NCBI GenBank assembly: GCA_043228905.1
Contig: JBHGNT010000010.1
Location: 18,662,001 to 18,726,000, forward strand
Direction of reading: 5' to 3'
DNA from: Azolla caroliniana
Lineage: Eukaryota; Polypodiophyta
Length of the DNA: 64,000 nt
Part shown: positions 22,255 through 33,450 of the stretch, one piece after another
How the letters are laid out: the number at the start of each line of letters is the position of its first letter
Position numbering within the stretch: position 1 is the stretch's first letter
Notes under the pieces: model-generated
Seen by the model: the letters and a program-made list of their open reading frames with translations, nothing else
What the model was told of the DNA's origin: nothing
Databases searched by the model: none
Program-made: the position numbers and the translations under genes

Positions 22255-25200
22255 TTAATCATAATCACACAGGCACCTACTGCCTTCAAAGATGTGAACA
22301 CAGTTGGCATCACGCACTAGAATTCGGCGCTTCTCAACCATTGATATAAGTGAGATGGTTGAGTGGCAGCTATTGCAAATCCGCATGTTCATTGTAACAC
22401 ATATAGGCATGCCTTTAGGTGTATTAATGAGAGCACATCCAATAGCCATCTTGCTGCTGTGGCCACACAAGTCCTTCCTTTTATTGTCTGAAATGGTTTG
22501 TCTATATACCCAATTTGAATGTTGGAAATGGTCTACTTGTGACAGTTTCCTATGGATCTCGTCTATCTTCGCATGTATGAGAATATTTTGAGGATGGCTC
22601 TTATCATCTTCAACAAAAGAATGCATATTTCCAAGACAATCAATCCACTGACAACATCCATATATTTTTGATGCTTTATTCTTAGCTCTCAAAACCTCAA
22701 TTCTTTCTGCCTCTGCTTGCATTCCAGCAGTTGCATATATTTGCTCCATGCAGAAATATGCAGCTGAACATGTTTCATCCAATCCCACTGATTTTTCAAA
22801 CGTCCATCTCCCGTAAGTCACATTCCTCCATTTTCTACAGGCAGCCAGCATTGTTAAAAATGGAACAATATGGCCACAATATGAAACTTTCTCAAGCAAC
22901 GCTTTTGCCTTCTCAATATGTCCAGCTCGACCAAATAAATCAATCATACACGTGTAGTGCTCTACCACCGGATTGAGATTGTTAACGATATGCATTTCAT
23001 TGAAAAATAACTGTTCACCCTCCTTCAGAAGGCCAGCATGACTGCATGCAGTCAACAGAAGAATGAACGTAACTGAATTTGGTACTATATTAGCTATCTT
23101 CATCATTGTATAGAGGTATAAGACAGCATTGGCTTGACCTAACTGGGCATATCCACCTATCAGGACATTCCAACATACAGCATCATGTACTGGAAGTTGT
23201 TCAAACACTTCTTGTGCTTTCTTCAGTGCACCACACTTAGAATACATGTCTAGCAATGTATTACCAAGAACCGCATCTTTTTGTAATAATCCTTGCTTTC
23301 CAATCTCTTCAACTATACCCTCCCCAATCTGTAGTGAACCCAGAATACTACAAGTTTTCAAGATACAAGCATAAGTTACTGCATCAGGAGAGACTCCCTT
23401 AGCTTTCATCTGTCTGAAACATTGAAAAACTTCATCATTGAACCCTTGGTGTGCATACCCAGAGATAAGGGCATTCCAAGCCACCACATTATGTGTTGGA
23501 AGCAGTTCAAATACTTCTTGTGCTTTCCTTAGTTCCCCACACTTTGAATACATGTCCACCAATGCAGTGCCGAGAACAATGTCTTTTTGCAATAGCCCAT
23601 TCCTCCTGATCTCAGAATCTATCTCTTTTCCAAGTTCTAGACACCTAACTATGCCACAGGTTTTCAAAATGCATATATAAGTCACTGCATCTGGATTTAT
23701 TCCCTCTTCTTGCATTTGTATGAAAAACTCTAACGCTTCATTACCGAGTCCATGGTGGGTATATCCAGCAATAAGGGCATTCCAAGAGACCACGTCTCGT
23801 ACTGGAAGCTGTCTAAACATGTTATATGCCTTCTGTGGTGCACCGCACTTAAAATACATGTCCACCAATGCATTACCAAGTACAATATCTTTTTTCTCAA
23901 ATCCTTGCTTTCTAATATCAGCATCTAGCTTATCTGCAATCTGTAGAGACCCTACAATGGCACAAGCTTTCACAATGCAAACATAAGTTACTATATCTGG
24001 ATGCACTCCTTCATCCTCCATTTGTCTGAAACACTTCAATGCTTCATCCCCGAGACCGTGTTGGGCATACCCAGTAATGAGAGCATTCCAAGAAACAACA
24101 TCTCGCAATGGAAGCTGTTCAAAAACGTCACGTGCTTTTTTCAACTCTCCACATTTGGAATACATGTCTACCAATGCATTGCCGAGTGCAACATCTTTTT
24201 CCAATAACCCTTGCTTTCTGACCTCTGTGTGTATGCCTACTCCAATCTCTAGAGACCTTATAGCACCACAAGCTTTCAAAATGCAAACATAAGTTACTAC
24301 ATTTGGACGTACTCGCTCATCTTTCATCTTCAGGAAACAACCCAATGCTTCATCACCTTGCCCATGTTGGATGTATCCAGCAATGAGAGCATTCCACGAC
24401 ACTGCATCTCGCATTGGAAGCTGTTGAAATACTTCTTTTGCTTTCTCCAGTGCCCCACACTTTGAATACATGTCCACTAGTGTATTTCCAATGGCAATGT
24501 CAGTTTGCAAAAGCCCTTGCTTTCTGACCTCGGCATCAATATCTTTTCCGATATCTAGAGATCCGATAATTCCACAACATTTCAAAACACATATATATGT
24601 TACAGAATCTGGACGAACACCATCATCTCGCATCTGTTGAAAGCACTTCAATGCTTCATGACCAAGTCCACAATGGGCATATCCAGCAATCAAAGCATTC
24701 CAAGTCACAACATTTTGTATCCGAAGTTGGTCGAACACTTCTCGTGCTTTCATCAGCGCACCACACTTGGCATACATGGCTACTACGGTGTTGCCAAGAA
24801 CCACATCTTTTTGCAATAGCTCTTGCTTTCTGACCTCAGCATCAATTTCTTCCCCAATCTCTAGAGATCCAACAATGCTACAAGCTTTTAAAATGCAAAT
24901 ATAAGTGACCGAATCTGGACGAATGCCAGTAATTTTCATCTGCTTCAAACATTTTGAAGCTTTGCTGGCAAGGCCATGTTGTGCATATCCAGTGATGAGA
25001 GCATTCCAAGAAACAACATCTTTTATGGGAATTTGTTCAAAAACTTCTTCGGCTTTCTCCAGCACCCCACACCTAGCATATGCAGTAACCAGGGCAGTCG
25101 CAATATAAGCATCCTTTGAAATCAAGCTTTTCTTCAGAATCTCGTTATGGATTCTCTTTGTTTGCACGAGATTCTTTGATTTTCCAGATGATTTAATGAG

Positions 25201-25763
25201 ATTCAAAAGTGTGATTCGATCAGGAAATTCTATTTTTGGAAGCTCGTGTGCCACTTCCGCATGAAAGATTAGGTTTTTTACCTTGTCTTTGACGCAAGGG
25301 GGGTTGTGGTGTGCATCTATCCATAAAGCTTTTCCTGTTTTTTTGTGTCTGAAATCAGGGGATTTGGCACTTCTCTGTCATGAAACACCATTAAAGCTTA
25401 ACATATAGCGCACAACGCAGGGGTGATGATGCATGATTGCCAGCAATCGTTTGTGATACTGGTTTGAAGTGCTGATTATGTATGATATTTTGTAGTCCTG
25501 CTGTATATGCGGTGGTGATAGCATATGATAAGGTATGGTGAGTGTATGGTGATGATGATAATGTATGATGAAATTTGGTGATGATGCATAATGATGATAG
25601 ATGATGCATAATTGTGAATTAGGGTGGTAGTGATAATGTATACTGTATGATGTAAATGTGATGATTTTGATTTGCTTACTTTGTAGTGACGATTATCCCA
25701 AAAGCTCGAAGGATCCCTCAAGAGCTCTTCCCACAGGAACTGCGTATCTTTGCATACATTCAT
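22255..25763 (-). CDS. PLS-class PPR protein with N-terminal OSB-type PDF motif and degenerate DYW domain
   Basis: Exon 2 (25374-22255) holds the PPR tract but has no N-terminal ATG; the first residue of its long frame is GTG. Upstream exon 1 (25763-25680; donor AAA|GTAAGC, acceptor GACAG|AGA) supplies the ATG and joins in phase 0, giving 1067 residues. Across the junction the protein reads FLWEELLRDPSSFWDNRHYK then RSAKSPDFRHKKTGKALW, the WDNR-PDF signature of organellar ssDNA-binding (OSB) proteins. Then come seven P-L-S triplets of about 101 residues, an E region, and a DYW-like domain. In it the catalytic HxE is HSS (1000-1002), CNSC (1028-1031) remains, and the end is CDYD instead of DYW. 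Organelle RNA binding is likely; C-to-U deaminase activity is unlikely in this copy. A paralogue lies 1.4 kb upstream. Confidence 0.85.
25375..25679 (-). other. Intron splitting the PDF motif, with GAT/ATG-rich low complexity
   Basis: A 305-bp GT-AG intron. It is made of reiterated GATGAT, ATGTATGATG and TGATGATG units, which give spurious His-rich frames on the minus strand. Confidence 0.7.
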
Positions 25764-27134
25764 CTCCACTGTCTCCGCCTCCGTCCGTCTGTCTGTCTGT
25801 CTCTCAGATCATTCCTTGGAGAGAAATACACGGCAAGCATTTTTAATCAAGAAATCCATAGCTCGATTATATTCTTCTTCTTCTTCTTCTTCTCCTGAAG
25901 CTTTCCATTACCAACGCTCTGCTCAAAATTAGGGCCAAACGCTGTAAGCCATGCCCCTAAGGTTTTGTGATATTTACAAGACTACCCCTTTATCATTCCT
26001 TCACCACCAATACTCGGGAACTAGAGTCATGAGATTTATTACTATAAATAACTCGTAGGAGGCTATATTTTGGTAAGTTTGCGGGGGCGTTTTCAGTAAA
26101 CTGTATGCCATTCGATTCGACCCGCCAACTCATGGATAGTTAGCCTTCGATTCGATTTCCTTTTACGTTAATCGTCTTTTACTATGGTTCGAGTTTCATA
26201 AAAGCCCCCGAGGAATCGAGATTCTAATCAAGTTCCAATGCTTTGCTATATTATCTCATGATTTCCTTAAATGCCTTCAGTTATTTAATCGTATTCAACA
26301 ACATTCTTCACTTAAAGGGCAATATCGTTTCTGTTTGTTGTAATGGTGGAAAATATGTCACTGTCAAGGTTGCGAACCCATTTTTTACGTGTCATTTTGC
26401 CATTCTGCATATCATGAACATAAAACCCTTTGTTCAAGACATGGCTTAGGCTAAATTTATGAAAGGGATTTACGATGTACCCCATGTTATTAAACCCATT
26501 CTCACGTGTTACATTACACCAACATTTTAGGTTTTTGGTAAGCTATTTGTGTGGAGGTGTCCTCCTCATAGTCTAAATAAGATCCTACATATCAAGCCAC
26601 GTGATAACCATAATCATCCATAATCATCGTGACAGGTTGAACACACATAAAATGCTTATTTCACATTATGTTGTAGCACCTCATGCCTTGTTACTAAATT
26701 GCAAGCGCGAGCAAATTGTATAAATTCCACTTCTTCATCATTGATTGAGGTTTGGACCAAATTCATGGAAAGGACAAATGCAACACATCATTATTACTTG
26801 TCCCAAGCAAATTTAACAACACAATTATCAATGGATCCAATTGTTGCAATTAAAGAATTGCCCTTGATTTGTTGAGCACTATGTCTCTCCCATCAAGATG
26901 GAGAATCAACCCTTTAAAACATGACCAACGCCACTATATTGTGACAAACCTGAACTATCATTTTCTGAATCTTCATGTGAATCATTTATGCCTAGTATAC
27001 ATATAAACATAAACATAAAATTAGACTGTATTAAAAGGTGCCTTATGCAATACTATATTGAGCCAACAAGTAGACACAAAATTTACATCATTTACAAATT
27101 TAACGTACAAAACAATTAACAAAATTATTAGTTT
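25764..27134. other. Promoter region of the DYW-PPR gene and intergenic sequence
   Basis: Contains a (GTCT)n run at 25786-25806 and (CTT)n at 25869-25893 just upstream of the PPR start, hence in its 5' UTR or promoter. The remainder to the end of the neighbouring PPR gene is AT-rich with no recognisable feature and no remnant of a DYW domain behind that gene's stop. Confidence 0.5.
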
Positions 27135-30014
27135 TTACACCATTTCCATACAAGCTGATGCATATATACTTTCAATACAAACATATGCAGCCTCATAGTC
27201 CTCGTCCATATGTATCTTTGATTCCTCAAATGTCCATTGTGCAAGCTTCACGTTCCCCCATTTCCTACAAGCACCCAACATGGTTAAGAACAACCAAAAA
27301 TGACCACCCGAACATGACACATTTTTTAGCACTGCTTTTGCTTGATCGAAGTATCCAGCCCGACCATATAGATCAATTGTACAACTATAGTGTTCTATGG
27401 TTGGAAAGACACCATACACACTACACATTTTGATAAACAACTTTTCTCCCTCCTTCAAAAGACCTATGTGACTGCATATAGCTAGCAAAATCGTGAATGT
27501 GACCGCATCTGGAACAATATGTTCCAATGTCATTTTCCTGCATAGGTCTGAAACTAAATTAGCTTGACCTAACTGAGCATATCCACCTATGAGGGCATTC
27601 CACGAGACCAAATCACGCATTGGGAGCTGTTCGAATATCTCCCGAGCCTTCTCTGTTGCACCACATTTGGCATACATGTTTACTAATGCATTGCCAAGCA
27701 CAACTTCTTTATGCAGTAATCCTTGATTTGTAACCTCCACATATATGTTTTCCCCAGTCCCAAGAGAACCTATCATACCACAAGCTTCCGAAACGCAAGC
27801 AAACGTTATTGCATCTGGATGAATACCCTCGCCTTCCATCTCTTGGAAACATTTTAATGCTTCTTCTCCGAGCCCATGTTTGGTGTACCCAGCAATGAGG
27901 GCATTCCAAGGAACAACAGTGTTGGTCAGAACATATTTGAATACTCCTCTTGCTTTCTCTAACTCACCACATTTGGCATACATGTCCAGCAATGCTGTGC
28001 CAAGCACAGTATCCGTTTGTAATAGTCCTTGCTTTCTAACCTCGGCATCTATAAATTCTCCAACCTCTAGAGACCCTACGTTGCCACAAGCTTTTAAAAC
28101 ACAGATGTAAGTCACCACATTTGGACAGATGCCTTTATCTTGCATCTCCTTGAAGCATTTCAATGCTTCATCACCAAGCTCATGTTGCGAATAACCAGAA
28201 ATCAATGCATTCCAGGAAACTACATCACGCATTGGGATCTCTTCAAATACTTCTCGTGCTCTCTTCATTGCACCACATTTGGAATACATGTCCAACAAAG
28301 CATTTCCAATCATGATATTTTCTTGCAATAATCCACGCCTTCGGATCTTAACTTCTATATCTCTTCCTATCTCGAGAGACCCTATAATGCCACAAGCTTT
28401 TAAGATTCCAGTATAAGTTATTATGTTTGGACAAATTCCTTCATCTTCCATCATTTGGAAACATTTTAATGCTTCATCACTGAGGCCATGTTGGACATAA
28501 CCAACAATAAGAGCATTCCAAGACACAACATCCCGTACAGGAAGCTGTTCAAATGCTTCTCTTGCTTTCTCCAACACACCACACTTGGAATACATGTCCA
28601 CCAATGCGGTACCAATCACAACATCATTTTTCAGTAGTCCACGCTTCCTGACCTCAACACAAATTTCTTCCCCAAATTTTAGAGACCTTACAATGCCACA
28701 GGCTTTCAAAGCACATATATAAGTCACAGCATTTGGACAAACTCTCTTATCTAGCATCTTCTTGAAGCAGTCCAGTGCTTCATCAGCTTGCCCATGTTGG
28801 ACATAGCCAGCAATGAGCGCATTCCACAACACAACATCCTGCCCTGAAATCTGCTCAAATACTTCCCGTGCTTCTTCCAATGCACCACACTTGGCATACA
28901 TGCTTACTACAGCAGTGCTGAGAGCAACATCTTTATCCATTATCCCAAGGTCTCTAACCTCCACATGTATATCCTTCCCAATATCTACAGATTTGACAAC
29001 GCTGCAACTTCTCAAAATGCACATATACGTTATCGAATCGGGAGAAACTCCATCATCTCGCATCCGTTGAAAGCATTTCAATGCTTCATGACCAAGCTCA
29101 TGCTCGACATATCCATTGATGATGGCATTCCACGACACGACATCACGTACTGGAAGCAGATCAAATACTTCTTGCGCTTTCTCCAACACACCACACTTGG
29201 AATACATGTTTACCAATGTGTTCCCAAGCCCAACATCTTTCTTCAATAATCCTTGTTTTCTAACTCTAGCATCTATAACTTCTCCGATCTCCAGAGCTCC
29301 TGTAATGCCACAAGCTTTCAAAATACAAACATAGGTTACTATGTCAGGCATGACTCTAGCAGTTTCCATCCTTCTAAAGCAAATTAATGCTTCATCCCCG
29401 AGCCCATGCTGGACATATCCAGAAATCAAAGCATTCCACGTTACAACATTATGAATAGGAATGAGATCAAACACTTCTTGAGCTTTATCAAAAGCACCAC
29501 ATTTTGAATACATTGCAACCAGCGTATTACCAAGCAGCACATTCTTCTCCAGTAAACCTTGCTTCCTAACCTCACGATCAATATATTCCCCAACATCCAA
29601 AGACCCATTAATGCCACAAGCTTTTAAGATGCAGATATAAGTGACTGAATCGGGGAAGATTTCAGAATCCTCCATAAGCATCAAGCACTTCAATACATTG
29701 TCATGGTGGCCATGTTGGGCATATCCAGAAATCAAGGCCGTCCACGTAACAACGTTTGGAATAGGGATCTTCTCAAACACTGCCTGTGCTTCTTGAAGGG
29801 CACCACACTTTGTGTAGGTTGTAATCAAGGCTGATGCAATATAAATATCTTCAAAGATCAACCCCTTCTCAAGGACGAATCCATGTAGCCTTCTGGCTTG
29901 ACAAAGATTCTTCTCTTTGCCACAAGACTTTATCAGATTCAAAAGCTTCACTTGATCATGGTGGCACAGTAGCTTACCTTCGGGGGATGCAATCATGTCA
30001 GGCGTGGGTTTCAT
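27135..30014 (-). CDS. PLS-class PPR protein ending in the E region (no DYW domain)
   Basis: Single-exon gene of 959 residues with a true ATG (MKPTPDMIASPEGKLL) and an in-frame TGA six codons upstream. It has eight P-L-S triplets of about 101 residues (signatures RDVVSWNALI, MYSKCGA) and ends soon after the E1-like segment 'SIYASACMEMV'. At that point the neighbour at 22255-25763 continues into E2/DYW. The two proteins align from their first repeat ('LLNLIKSCGKEKNLCQARRL' against 'LLNLIKSSGKSKNLVQTKRI'), so they are tandem paralogues differing by one triplet. E-class PPRs usually recruit a separate DYW protein for C-to-U editing; the target is unknown. No PDF-motif exon was found upstream. 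Confidence 0.92.
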   Translation of the reverse strand: MKPTPDMIASPEGKLLCHHDQVKLLNLIKSCGKEKNLCQARRLHGFVLEKGLIFEDIYIASALITTYTKCGALQEAQAVFEKIPIPNVVTWTALISGYAQHGHHDNVLKCLMLMEDSEIFPDSVTYICILKACGINGSLDVGEYIDREVRKQGLLEKNVLLGNTLVAMYSKCGAFDKAQEVFDLIPIHNVVTWNALISGYVQHGLGDEALICFRRMETARVMPDIVTYVCILKACGITGALEIGEVIDARVRKQGLLKKDVGLGNTLVNMYSKCGVLEKAQEVFDLLPVRDVVSWNAIINGYVEHELGHEALKCFQRMRDDGVSPDSITYMCILRSCSVVKSVDIGKDIHVEVRDLGIMDKDVALSTAVVSMYAKCGALEEAREVFEQISGQDVVLWNALIAGYVQHGQADEALDCFKKMLDKRVCPNAVTYICALKACGIVRSLKFGEEICVEVRKRGLLKNDVVIGTALVDMYSKCGVLEKAREAFEQLPVRDVVSWNALIVGYVQHGLSDEALKCFQMMEDEGICPNIITYTGILKACGIIGSLEIGRDIEVKIRRRGLLQENIMIGNALLDMYSKCGAMKRAREVFEEIPMRDVVSWNALISGYSQHELGDEALKCFKEMQDKGICPNVVTYICVLKACGNVGSLEVGEFIDAEVRKQGLLQTDTVLGTALLDMYAKCGELEKARGVFKYVLTNTVVPWNALIAGYTKHGLGEEALKCFQEMEGEGIHPDAITFACVSEACGMIGSLGTGENIYVEVTNQGLLHKEVVLGNALVNMYAKCGATEKAREIFEQLPMRDLVSWNALIGGYAQLGQANLVSDLCRKMTLEHIVPDAVTFTILLAICSHIGLLKEGEKLFIKMCSVYGVFPTIEHYSCTIDLYGRAGYFDQAKAVLKNVSCSGGHFWLFLTMLGACRKWGNVKLAQWTFEESKIHMDEDYEAAYVCIESIYASACMEMV

Positions 30015-33000
30015 TAACTGTGTCTCTTCTCATCACAGACCACAGAATGCGCGTCAATTCTGACCGCACTGTGTGGACCTACACCACTTACATCCTCTGA
30101 GAAGCACAAAATTACAAGATTGTGAGCAACTGAGCTTCACAGATATATCATTTGAATCCATTTGAAACAACTGTGCGAAACGAAGGGGTAACTAGTCTCA
30201 ACGTCAGATAGCAGGAATCTGATCATTTCAAACAAATTTATATTTCGGCGACTGATCTCCCCATGTCTCAGTAATACGAAGTAAGCGTATTTGTAGGCCC
30301 TTCACAGGATTAGTTTTATAAATCCCACAAGTTTTTACCAATTTACTGCTAAATGCTCATAAAATAATCTACAATACAATTCACAGTTTGGAAAAAGCGT
30401 TTAAAACTGAACCACATAAATTTACCAAAGATAAGATATTGGGAAAAAAAGTGAAACAGTTTCAGCAGTTTACACCATATTCGGTTGGATTCGCAAAACC
30501 ATCTTGGACTCTGCAATTGGAACTTTTACCCTACATATGTACAATAATTCCAAGCCTACTAAAGCTAAGAATCTGCCTCTTCTTTGATACACATTATTGC
30601 AGTTCTAATAAACACTAATCATTGGACACATTAACCACCTCAAATGACAGCATTTATTTGCTATTCTAAACTACCATTGGAAAAACAAGACACTTAATAG
30701 AGTTCAATCCACTCAATGACACCATGTCTTCCCCGTGATTTCCGTTAAATCTCTGGTATTAGCTACATTTTTAAAATAACTGCATTCATGATCCGGGGAA
30801 TTAACTCATTTTTTGATGGTAAGTAGAATTACATTCTTGAGTTGTTGATTGACAGTTACAATTAGGAAAATTTTTCTTCTCTACTCGACTTCATCTACAT
30901 TAAATTGTGGATGCCACATTTCTTTGCACGTGATAACATAAACAGATAAAATCCAAAACAGGATCATGAAAATGATTAAAATCCTATAATGTATTCCAAG
31001 GATTAAAATTCAAAGGATTAAACTATGAATAACGGTTTACTGGAGCCATAAAGCATCAATGGTTATGAAGATAAGGGTGTTTTCCAGGAGGAATTAAAGG
31101 TAAATGTTTGAACAATAAACATTCTTTTATATCTATTTGAAAGGTATATATAGAACCACAATCCCTTCAATTTTATGAACATATTCAGGGATCGCCAACA
31201 GCACAGCTCAAACGTAAAAGTTTTGGGTGACACATGATACGATTGGACTTGGGCCCTAGCTAACGTTATAAGCTCGGCTTAGCTTCAGGGTTGCCCTAAC
31301 CATATCTAATTTCTCAACATTTCAACCCAAATCTGGTTTTAGCCTTCGCACACCGTAAACACCTTGCAACACAATTCATTTCGTGGTGTTTTATATATTC
31401 TCTTTACCCACAGCGTTAACGAATACGATGAAAACACCCGCCATTTCTACAAAACCTTCAATACAAAATCTAACTTTCATACATTCTAATTCGATTCCTT
31501 TTATCTTCGACTTTGTATATTGTTCTCATACAAACTAAATGCCTGTGTCATGCCCCTACTTTCCCATGTGTTAATAACAATGAAATTCCTCAGAATGTAA
31601 CAATATACAAAGAGCTTCTGAAATCGTAAAGTGCTCTTTTATATTATCATGTTGATGTCCTTCTGGGCCAGTAAAAAGTGTACGACAATTTGGCGGAATG
31701 AGAGGGTTTTTCTATTTCACTAGCAATTCAAGGTCCATTACTTCATAGCTAAACAACAATACAACATACTTCCAGCTCTTCTTGCATATACAGTTACATT
31801 CGTCACATATTATCATTTACTCTACCACGTTTACAGGAAGCAAATCGACAAATGTTTATGCAGAACACCTTGGTCCAGAGTTTCCAAAACTTTCAAAAGT
31901 TGAATTAGAGATGAAGAATTCAGGATTAAAAGAATAACTGCCTCAAAATCAATACGGACTCTAACCAAGAACATTCATAATATAATAACATAACCAGTGC
32001 TAAAAATATGGGTATGTGCATCCTTTGGAACTCTTACATTTACCAACATGGAAATGTTAGTTGTAATCTTATGTAACATAAATAATGCGATACAGGTTCC
32101 TCGCCCACCTTCACCACTCTTACGTCCAACTGAATCCATAAGTCAGTTAATAGCACTGTGGTTTTGATTCAAGCTGATTCAAAGATCCTCTCACTTTGGT
32201 TTGGTTGACTTCCATTCTGAATGAATGGAAATATACAATCGTTTCCGACCAGCTACATTAACGAGTACAGGAATGCGGATTACAGTGCCCGATTACGTAT
32301 ATACAATGGTCTTCTACTAATTAAATTAATAGATACTGGAGTGCGAAATACAGAAGCCAGAGTCCGTCTATTTAGTCGTCTCCCTCTAACTAGATTCATG
32401 TGTACTGCAATGCAAATTCAGGAGATTTTTTCTTCTTCATAACAAACATCACCAAGGAAGTGTCCAGTTAGACACAAAAAAAGAACGATTCGCAGCCAGA
32501 ATCAGAGTCCCAACACTGACACCAAGGCGAACGAAACAAACCATTTCTAGGTCATCCTGTACAAGTCGGTTACACTAGTCCTAAATGTCTCACATGTAGA
32601 ATGTCGACTGTTTGTGATTCTCGATTGAAGTCTATACCCTCGATTCAACATTACACCGAACTTTCAGACAAGATCAAAAGTACGCACTACGCATTGTTAT
32701 AGTCCTCACAATCGGCATTAATGTGCGAATTCTACGGATGTCAATTAGTGCTAATTCGGAAGACGAAAACAATACACCGGCATCTATATCAAGCACAGAT
32801 ATTTTCTTGAAGGTGATAAAGATTTGAGATAGCCGATCGGTAATTTTAAATGCTGTAGATAGAAGAGATAAGCCTGTACGAAAAGCATCGCTAGAACATG
32901 CATTTCACCACATTTGGACATCGTCTGGAAGCAATCGATCATTCGGAACTACCTATAAGAAAACTTAGCTACAGATAAACCTAATATCGCAGTTCGAAGA

Positions 33001-33179
33001 AGAACTCCACAAGCGAAATAAAAAACCACGTTCGCACCTAGGGCAGCCCTACACTAACTCGGAGGTAAAAGTTCAGCAATTTCTTGAATACCAAAAGGCT
33101 CCCATTAAGCAGGAAAGGAGAATCAACCAATACAGAAAAAGAGAGCAGGTTAAAAGAACTGTAGCAAAGTGTTCGAGGA
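30015..33179. other. Long AT-rich region upstream of E-class PPR gene
   Basis: No supported coding sequence. It could include a long 5' UTR intron of the PPR gene, whose promoter might be the GC-richer block at 33180-33450, but no splice pair can be chosen from sequence alone. Confidence 0.4.
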
Positions 33180-33450
33180 TTCGTGCAGATGAGATTAGAC
33201 TACACGATCACGGAGGCCTCGCTCAAAACCGAGTTGTCGATCTGTCCCAGACATCAACGCGTAGAAGCCATGGCATCATCCTTACTCTCTCTCTCGTCCG
33301 GAGACAGGAGAGGGGTAAAGAAGAAAGCTACTACGATCTGCCATAGCCGGGCCTTCATTCAACTGCAGAAGAACTCATTGGGTCTGCATTTATGCTGCTG
33401 CTGCAGGAGGTAAACGGAAACCCTAAAAACCAGAGCGCTTTCACATTTGT
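33180..33450. promoter_or_regulatory. GC-richer block with telo-box, possible promoter/leader exon
   Basis: Contrasts in composition with its AT-rich surroundings and contains AAACCCTAAAAACC (telo-box-like) at about 33418. On the plus strand an ATG at 33269 opens a 47-codon frame (MASSLLSLSSGDRRG) followed by a donor-like GAG|GTAAAC, but no second coding exon was found. It may be a first exon for either strand. Confidence 0.3.

Noticed and set aside
22255-25254. Starting the DYW-PPR gene at 25254
   Set aside because: That codon is GTG; a spliced upstream exon with an ATG, good splice sites, matching phase and a conserved motif across the junction explains the N-terminus better.
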